Part shown: positions 58,509-64,000 of the stretch, in pieces
Layout of the letters: each line of letters starts with the position of its first letter
Position numbering within the stretch: position 1 is the stretch's first letter
Source of the DNA: Sphingomonas sp. Leaf22
GTDB taxonomy: Bacteria > Pseudomonadota > Alphaproteobacteria > Sphingomonadales > Sphingomonadaceae
Length of the DNA: 64,000 bases
NCBI RefSeq assembly: GCF_001421715.1
Contig: NZ_LMKP01000045.1
Location: 87,532-151,531 of the forward strand
Reading direction: 5' to 3'
Notes under the pieces: generated by a model
What the model saw: only the letters and a program-made list of their open reading frames with translations
What the model was told of the DNA's origin: nothing
Databases searched by the model: none
Made by a program: the position numbers and the translations under genes

Positions 58509-60214
58509 CGCTTGTTCTCCTGCCAGATGCGGGTGGCGAGCAGCGTGGCAAAACCCAGCCACGCGACGAACGGCACGCCCAGCGCCGCCGCCGGGCGATC
58601 GACCTTGGCGGCGGTCACGACATAGGCGGTGCCGGTCGCGATCATCGCCCCCGATGCCGCCGCGCTCGCCCCGAGTTTTCGTTCGCGGAAGAATAGCTGC
58701 GTCCAGCCCCCAACCATCGCGCTGTTGACCAGCCACGCCCCAACCGCCGCGTTGCGCATCGGCCCGGCGGGTTCGCGCAACAACCGATAGCCGCCGACCG
58801 CAAGACCGGTTTCGAGCACCGGCCACACCGCGCCGAACGCGGCGTCGGGCGGGGTGAAGTCGGGCTTGTCGAGCCGGCGATACCAGCGGCGGATGCCGGG
58901 ATGCGATGGATCGGGGGCGTTGCGCCGCCCGACCACCGCACTGACGCCCAGCACCGCGCCGACGATGCCCAGCGCCAGCAGTGGCGACAGACCGGTCTTG
59001 TCCGGTGCTTCTGGCGGTTGCTCGCCCTTCGGCAGATAGCGCGCCAGATCGGGCTCGGGCGTATCGCCGCCGAACATCTTGCCCGACAGCTTGCGCACCG
59101 CCGGACGGCTCGCAAGGTCGAGCGCCCCGTGCAGCAGGCGAATGCCGAGCCGGCTGTGCGGGTTCATCAGCCGCGGCGCTATCTTCGGCACGCCCTGCGC
59201 ATCCTCGACCATCGGCCGCATCTGCTGTTCGTACGCGGCGAAGGCGGCAGGGACAACAGGCTGTCGGATCAGCTCCTGTGCCAGGACATAGGCCCCGGTC
59301 ACCGCCAGCGTCGTACCATAGCCCGCGATCGGCGTGGCGCACCATGCGGCATCGCCGGTCAGCGCCACCCGGCCGTTCGACCAGCGCGGCATCCGCACCT
59401 GTCGCAGCACATCCAAATAGAAATCATCGGTGTCGGCCATGCCTTCCAGCACCCGCTGAGCCTGCCATCCGGCATCGGCGAAGCGTTCGCGCAGCCATGC
59501 TTTCTGCCGCGCGACGTCCCAATCCTGTTCGCCGCCGGGCGGCTGTTGCACCGACAGCATCGCGCGGGTCGTGCCGTGCCGATCGGGGCGGAGCGACACG
59601 CTGCGCCCGCCCGGCGCATTGTACCAGCGCCACAGCCGGTCGTCGTCGGCGGTGCGCGGGATGGTGAAATAGGCGATGGTCAGGTCCATCCAACGCGGAT
59701 CGTTCTTGCCCGCAAACACCCTCTCACGCGTCGTCGATCCGACCCCTTCGGCGACGATCACCGCGTCATAGCGTTCGGTCGTGCCGCCGGCGAAGCCGAC
59801 CGTCACGCCATCGCCATCCTGGTCGACCGTCGCGATATGGTCGCCGAAGCGATAGGTCGCGCGTTCGCTGGCCGGTTCGTAAAGCAGCCGCGCCAGATCG
59901 CCGCGCAATATCTCCATCTCGGCGGTCGGGCCGTCCTCCTCCTGATCGGCGGTCAGGAACTGCGCATCGACCTTGCCATCGGCATCGACCCAGGCGGTTC
60001 CCTCCTCGCCGGTGCCTTGTTCCAGCGCGATCCGCTCCAACCCCATGCGCCGCAACACTTCGCGGCCGGGTCCGCGCACGTCGATATTCTGCCCGCCATC
60101 GCGAAATTCGCTCGCACGTTCGACGACGGTGACGTCGAAACCGGCCCAGCCGAGCCACCACGCGACGATATTGCCGGCGACGCTGGCACCGGTAATCAGG
60201 ACGGAACGGGACAT
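58505..60214 (-). CDS. FAD monooxygenase fused to TspO/MBR domain
   Basis: Single frame of 569 residues joining two known proteins. Residues 1 to about 385 are a class A flavin monooxygenase (TetX/PHBH-like) with the FAD motif VLITGASVAGNIVAWWLGWA, a DxG region in VIVAEGVGS and the second FAD motif ALTGDAAWCATPIAGYGTTL. From about residue 407 follows a complete five-helix TspO domain with WYRRLDKPDFTPP and FGAVWPVLETGLAVGG. TspO proteins bind tetrapyrroles and steroids, so the fusion might act on a porphyrin-like or steroid-like ligand at the membrane. AGGAG precedes the ATG at 60214. Both halves look intact; substrate unknown. Confidence 0.88.
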   Translation of the reverse strand: MSRSVLITGASVAGNIVAWWLGWAGFDVTVVERASEFRDGGQNIDVRGPGREVLRRMGLERIALEQGTGEEGTAWVDADGKVDAQFLTADQEEDGPTAEMEILRGDLARLLYEPASERATYRFGDHIATVDQDGDGVTVGFAGGTTERYDAVIVAEGVGSTTRERVFAGKNDPRWMDLTIAYFTIPRTADDDRLWRWYNAPGGRSVSLRPDRHGTTRAMLSVQQPPGGEQDWDVARQKAWLRERFADAGWQAQRVLEGMADTDDFYLDVLRQVRMPRWSNGRVALTGDAAWCATPIAGYGTTLAVTGAYVLAQELIRQPVVPAAFAAYEQQMRPMVEDAQGVPKIAPRLMNPHSRLGIRLLHGALDLASRPAVRKLSGKMFGGDTPEPDLARYLPKGEQPPEAPDKTGLSPLLALGIVGAVLGVSAVVGRRNAPDPSHPGIRRWYRRLDKPDFTPPDAAFGAVWPVLETGLAVGGYRLLREPAGPMRNAAVGAWLVNSAMVGGWTQLFFRERKLGASAAASGAMIATGTAYVVTAAKVDRPAAALGVPFVAWLGFATLLATRIWQENKR

Positions 60215-60269
60215 GGACGACACTCCTTCGCCGCGCATAACGGTCGAAGGACGTTCGGGTCCCCTGCCC

Positions 60270-61320
60270 TTATTTCGGAAAGACCAGCGCGTCGGCAAAG
60301 AACGGGATCACCACCGTCTGCATCTGCGTCGCGACGCCGCTGGTATGGTCGCCGGCATAGACCTGATAGCGATGTTTGATGCCGTAGCGGTCCATCGCCG
60401 CGTGCAGCAGTTCGGCGCCTTCCTTCAATCCGTCGCGGTCACCGACGTCGAGGCCGATCGCGCGGTAACGGCGCAGGTCGGCGGCATGCTGATCGAACAT
60501 CGCAACCCGATGTGTTGGCGCTCCAGCGCGCCAACACATCGGGTTGCGGCACGCCGTCCCTGATCGGCAGGTCGAGATAGAGCGGCGGCGCCTTCGGATT
60601 GGGCGACCATGCGGCGGCCGTCGCCAGTTGCGCCCGCTGTCCCCAGTTCAGCTTTTCGCTGTCGGCGGGCGACGTCATCGCCCGGAAAATCTTCTCCTGC
60701 GCGGCATCGGTGACGCCCAGCGCGCGGGTCATCAGGCAGCACGGGCTCATGATATAGAGCGCGCCGAACGTGTCGGGGTGCAGCATGCCGATGCGGGTCG
60801 TGCCATAGCCGCCCATCGAATGACCGGCGAGACCGCGGCTCCGGCGGTCGGCGACGGTGCGGTAATGGCTGTCGACATAGCCGACCAGATCGCGGGCGAT
60901 GAAGTTCTCGAAATCGCCGACCGTCGCCGATCGCGAATAGAAGCTGCCGTTATGCATCGTCTTGGTATCGGGCATCGCCACGATCATCTCGCGCGCGCCC
61001 TTGGCAAAGGCGGCCTCGATCGTTTGCGGGACATGGATCTCGCGTGCCCATTGGTCGGCCCCGATCGAATAGCCGTGGAGCGCATAGACCACCGGATAGC
61101 GGCGGTTGGGCGATGTCCGGTAGCTCGGCGGAAGCAGGACCAGCACCGGCCGGTCGGCGCTGTTGCCTTCCAGATTGCCTTCGACGGCGGGCGAATGGAC
61201 GGTGATGCGTTCGATCGTGATCGGTTTGGCCCCGGCGACCGTGGCAGGGGCCGGGGTTGCGACCTGCGCGGCGGCGAGGGCAGGCGACAGCAGCGCGAGG
61301 GCGGCGAGAATCGTTTTCAT
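60270..61320 (-). pseudogene. Frameshifted secreted esterase
   Basis: Esterase-D-like alpha/beta hydrolase with signal peptide MKTILAALALLSPALAAAQ. The first part (from 61320 to about 60530) has PVVYALHGYSIGADQW and the nucleophile elbow GLAGHSMGGYGTTRIG. The rest, GLDVGDRDGLKEGAELL with the acidic residue and YAGDHTSGVATQMQ with the catalytic histidine, continues in another frame and ends at 60270. The break falls inside a perfect 21-base inverted repeat (60501-60548), so the reading frame is lost after WSAN. It is either a recent mutation or a sequencing fault. It sits between the GH95 gene (14 bases) and the monooxygenase-TspO gene (55 bases). Confidence 0.82.
60501..60548. repeat. Perfect 21-bp inverted repeat at esterase frameshift
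   Basis: Arms 60501-60521 and 60528-60548 are perfectly complementary with a six-base loop TCCAGC. The inner part (TTGGCGC/GCGCCAA) can be explained by coding sequence; the outer part of the left arm replaces the codons that would join the two esterase frames. Confidence 0.9.
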
Positions 61321-61334
61321 GGCGGCTCCGGGGT

Positions 61335-63677
61335 TCAGGCGACGATCAGCCGCTCGCCGCGCAGGCGGACGGTGCGGCCGGGGATCAGGTCGATATCGAT
61401 CTTCATATCGTTCAGGCGGACCTGCCGCCGGCCGGCGACGCTGGCGCGCAGCACCGCTTCGTCGAGCCGCCCGCCCCGCCAGCGCAGATCGACGTCCAGC
61501 CCGCCGCGGGCGCGCAGGCCGGTGATCGATCCCTGGCCCCACGCGCGCGGCAAGGCCGGCAACAGCAGCAGTTCGTCGTCGCGGCTCTGCAACAGCATCT
61601 CCGCCATCGCCCGCGTGCCGCCGAAATTGCCGTCGATCTGGAACGGCGGATGCGAATCGAACAGGTTGGGATAGGTTCGCGCCGGCCCCAGCAGATAGGC
61701 GAGGATGCGGTGCGCATGATCGCCATCCTTCAGCCGTGCCCATAGATTCGCGCGCCACGCCGTCGCCCAACCGGTCGATTCGTCGCCGCGCAGTTCCAGC
61801 GACCGGCGCGCGGCGGCGGAGAGGTCGGGGGTATGGTCGGGGCTGATCTGGTCGCTGGGGAACAGGGCATAGAGGTGCGAGACATGTCGATGCTTCGGCT
61901 CGGGCGCGGCCATGTCCCAATCCTCGCGCCATTCCTGCAACTGGCCCGCCGCACCGATCTTGTCGGGCGCGAGGCGCGCGCGGGCGGCGGCGACCTCGGC
62001 GGCGAAGGCGGCGTCGGTGTCCAGCAGCTTGGCGGCGCGACCGACCTGATCGAACAGGTCGCGCAGGATCTGGTTGTCCATCGCCGGCCCGGCACAGATC
62101 GACGCGCCCCTGGGATGGATATTCTCGGGCGACAGCGACGGGCTGGTCAGCAACCCCCCGGTCGTCGGATCGACCTGCAACGTATCGAGGAAGAACAGCG
62201 CGGCTCCGCGCAGGATCGGATAGACCGACCGCAGGAAATCGAGGTCGCGGCTATAGTCGTAATGATCCCACAAATGGGTGCACAGCCATGCCCCACCGGT
62301 CGGCCACAGCCCCCATTGCGCGCCGTCGACCGGTGCCGTCGCGCGCCAGAGGTCGGTATTGTGGTGGCACACCCATCCGCGCGCGCCGTACATCGTCCGA
62401 GCGGTCCGCTCGCCGGTGATCGCCAGCTCGCGCATCATCGCCACGAACGGTGCCATGCATTCGGGCAAGGCGGTGACCTCGGCCGGCCAATAATTCATCT
62501 CGGTATTGATATTGACGGTATATTTCGACTGCCATGGCGGATCGACCTTGTCGTTCCAGATGCCTTGCAGGTTCGCCGGCTGTCCGCCTTTCCGCGACGA
62601 TGCGATCAACAGATAGCGGCCATAGTTGAAATACAGCGCGGCCAGCGCCGGGTCGTCGGCCATCCGGTCGATCGCGACGCGTTCGTCGGTCGGCCGCAGT
62701 GCGGCGGGCGTCTCGCCGAGATCGAGCCTAACCCGATCGAACAGCGCGCGGTGCGCCCGCAACGCCTGTTGCCGGATCCGCGGCTCTCCTTTCGCCCGGG
62801 CGCGCTCGAGCATGGCGTTCGTGCTCGCTTCGGGATCAGCGCCGACATCGTCGAACCGGCGGAAACTGGTCGCCATGGTCAGCAGGATCGTCACGCTGCG
62901 GGCGTTGCGGACCTCGATCCGATCGCCGGCGGCGGTCACCTGCCCCCGCACCGCCGAAACATGCGCCCGCGCGGCGAAGCGGAGCGCGCCCGCTATTCCC
63001 GTCCGCGCGCCGTTGCGACCGGTCATCGTCAGAACGCCGTCGCTCGCCGAGATGTCGATGCCCGATTGCGGCGACGTCATCCCGACCGACAGCCCGAACG
63101 CTTTATCGCCCTGCAGCCGGACCACGATCACATCGTCGTCGGGCGCGGCATAGACTTCGCGCCGGAACCGCGTGCCGCCGATCCCGAACTGCGTTTCCGC
63201 CGTCGCGGTTTCCAGATTGAGCGAGCGGCGATACTCGCTGGCCTCCCCTGCCCCGACCAGTTCGAGGATCAGGTCGCCGAGCGGCTGATACGCCATCTGC
63301 GTCAACGGCGTCGCCATCACCCTGGCATTCGCCAGCTTTTCCGCATCGGCATAGCGTCCCGCCGCGATCAAAGCACGGACCTCGGGCAAGGTCGCACGCG
63401 CCGACGGGTTGACCGGGTCATAAGGGCCGCCGCTCCACAGGGTCGCCTCGTTCAGCTGCAATCGCTCCCGCGCGACCCCGCCGGACACCATCGCCCCCAG
63501 TCGCCCGTTCCCGACCGGCAGCGCCTCGGTCCACAGCGTCGCGGGTTGCCGGTACCACAGGGTGGTCGCGGTCGATCGCGGCGCAGCCGCTACCGCCGGA
63601 GAAAGGGCGGCGGTCGCGACGCCGACGGCCGCTCCTTTGAGAATGGTCCGGCGGTTCGCATGGGGAAGCTCAGTCAT
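61335..63677 (-). CDS. GH95 alpha-L-fucosidase
   Basis: Family 95 glycoside hydrolase (780 residues), an inverting enzyme usually acting on alpha-1,2-linked fucose of xyloglucan or host glycans. The N-terminal Tat signal (NRRTILKGAAVGVATAALS) predicts export. Family motifs are ALPVGNGRLGAMVSGGV, LNEATLWSGGPYD, TVNINTEMNYWPAE with the catalytic asparagines, QEWREDWD with the general acid glutamate, and SHPPFQIDGNFGG. I chose the ATG at 63677; a GTG at 63710 extends the frame. It leads a minus-strand run with the broken esterase, the monooxygenase-TspO fusion and DUF427. With GH5 and GH39 it suggests xyloglucan-like substrates. Confidence 0.92.
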   Translation of the reverse strand: MTELPHANRRTILKGAAVGVATAALSPAVAAAPRSTATTLWYRQPATLWTEALPVGNGRLGAMVSGGVARERLQLNEATLWSGGPYDPVNPSARATLPEVRALIAAGRYADAEKLANARVMATPLTQMAYQPLGDLILELVGAGEASEYRRSLNLETATAETQFGIGGTRFRREVYAAPDDDVIVVRLQGDKAFGLSVGMTSPQSGIDISASDGVLTMTGRNGARTGIAGALRFAARAHVSAVRGQVTAAGDRIEVRNARSVTILLTMATSFRRFDDVGADPEASTNAMLERARAKGEPRIRQQALRAHRALFDRVRLDLGETPAALRPTDERVAIDRMADDPALAALYFNYGRYLLIASSRKGGQPANLQGIWNDKVDPPWQSKYTVNINTEMNYWPAEVTALPECMAPFVAMMRELAITGERTARTMYGARGWVCHHNTDLWRATAPVDGAQWGLWPTGGAWLCTHLWDHYDYSRDLDFLRSVYPILRGAALFFLDTLQVDPTTGGLLTSPSLSPENIHPRGASICAGPAMDNQILRDLFDQVGRAAKLLDTDAAFAAEVAAARARLAPDKIGAAGQLQEWREDWDMAAPEPKHRHVSHLYALFPSDQISPDHTPDLSAAARRSLELRGDESTGWATAWRANLWARLKDGDHAHRILAYLLGPARTYPNLFDSHPPFQIDGNFGGTRAMAEMLLQSRDDELLLLPALPRAWGQGSITGLRARGGLDVDLRWRGGRLDEAVLRASVAGRRQVRLNDMKIDIDLIPGRTVRLRGERLIVA

Positions 63678-64000
63678 GTCGCGGAGACTAGGCGGTAAAT
63701 CAGGGCGCACAAGCGCCGTGGAGGGCCCGCCAGACGTCGCCGCGACTACATTGCGAAGATTTTGGTCCGGCGAATCGAAGAAAGCTGTTGACCTCCCAAT
63801 CGCCTCCCCCTAGATGGGTGTCACCGCAGCGGTGGCCGACACGGTCGCTTCTGCATCCTCCGGGACCTGGTACTGACCTGATGGTTGGTGCCATGTGTTC
63901 CGGTCTCTCTATCGCCGGCTTGCTGGCGCTTCGACCTTAGGGGTTTGGAGCAGGGAGTGCTATTTGACATTGTTGATGTAGATGAAGGGACATGTGGGTG
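63678..64000. other. Right edge, no gene recognised
   Basis: Lower-GC 320-base stretch with no credible gene. A hairpin occurs at 63818-63842 (GTGTC...GACAC flanking CACCGC-A-GCGGTG). It should hold the promoter and leader of the GH95 gene. The end of the window may be the start of another element or gene that is cut off. Confidence 0.4.

Noticed and set aside
63700..63894. 64-residue minus-strand open frame at the right edge
   Set aside because: No ribosome site or recognisable domain, and it runs through the leader of the GH95 gene.

Overview
The window looks like chromosome of a high-GC alphaproteobacterium, most probably a Sphingomonas-like sphingomonad. The reasons are two large TonB-dependent receptors, a crtZ-crtW pair for oxygenated carotenoids, secreted polysaccharide hydrolases, a Ros/MucR-type regulator and dense operons whose neighbours overlap by 1-11 bases. 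I see no rRNA, tRNA, CRISPR array or complete insertion sequence.

Layout. 144-2018: cobalt/nickel efflux gene (dmeF) with its RcnR-type repressor and a palindromic operator, then two small genes. 2155-2876: zinc-less MucR-like regulator and a small unknown. 3359-6225: coupled GH5 and GH39 glycosidases. 6297-38524: a very large purine gene region. 38838-41843: a second TonB receptor. 41868-50307: two-component system divergent from a binding protein / porin / CitMHS carrier operon, followed by TerC, AbrB-type and hydrolase genes. 50333-52491: sirtuin and crtZ-crtW. 52526-57983: small unknown, then TetR divergent from an EmrAB-TolC-like efflux operon. 58008-63677: GH95 fucosidase, a frameshifted esterase, a flavin monooxygenase fused to TspO, and a DUF427 protein. 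The last 320 bases hold no gene that I recognise.

The purine region is the main attraction. It encodes secreted nucleoside-handling proteins (TonB receptor, NUP-family protein, nucleoside hydrolase-like protein, adenosine deaminase), two nucleobase permeases, deaminases for adenine, guanine and 8-oxoguanine, xanthine dehydrogenase with its XdhC chaperone, and then an almost fully overlapping 10-gene chain (26391-35464). That chain should carry urate through hydroxyisourate, OHCU, allantoin, allantoate, ureidoglycine and oxalurate to oxamate and oxalate. No classical uricase, HpxO or PuuD is present. A two-Rossmann flavoprotein sits exactly between uraD and uraH and is the natural candidate for urate hydroxylation (HpyO-like).

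Two divergent promoter regions 9.5 kb apart (15021-15056 and 24533-24568) share the same 36-bp composite motif, one copy running into the start codon of a LysR gene. This suggests a purine regulon. Other notable points are an EF-hand-like loop in the first TonB receptor, a perfect 21-bp inverted repeat exactly at the esterase frameshift, twin GTAC-N6-GTAC operators at the efflux locus, and two near-identical long inverted-repeat elements 49 kb apart.
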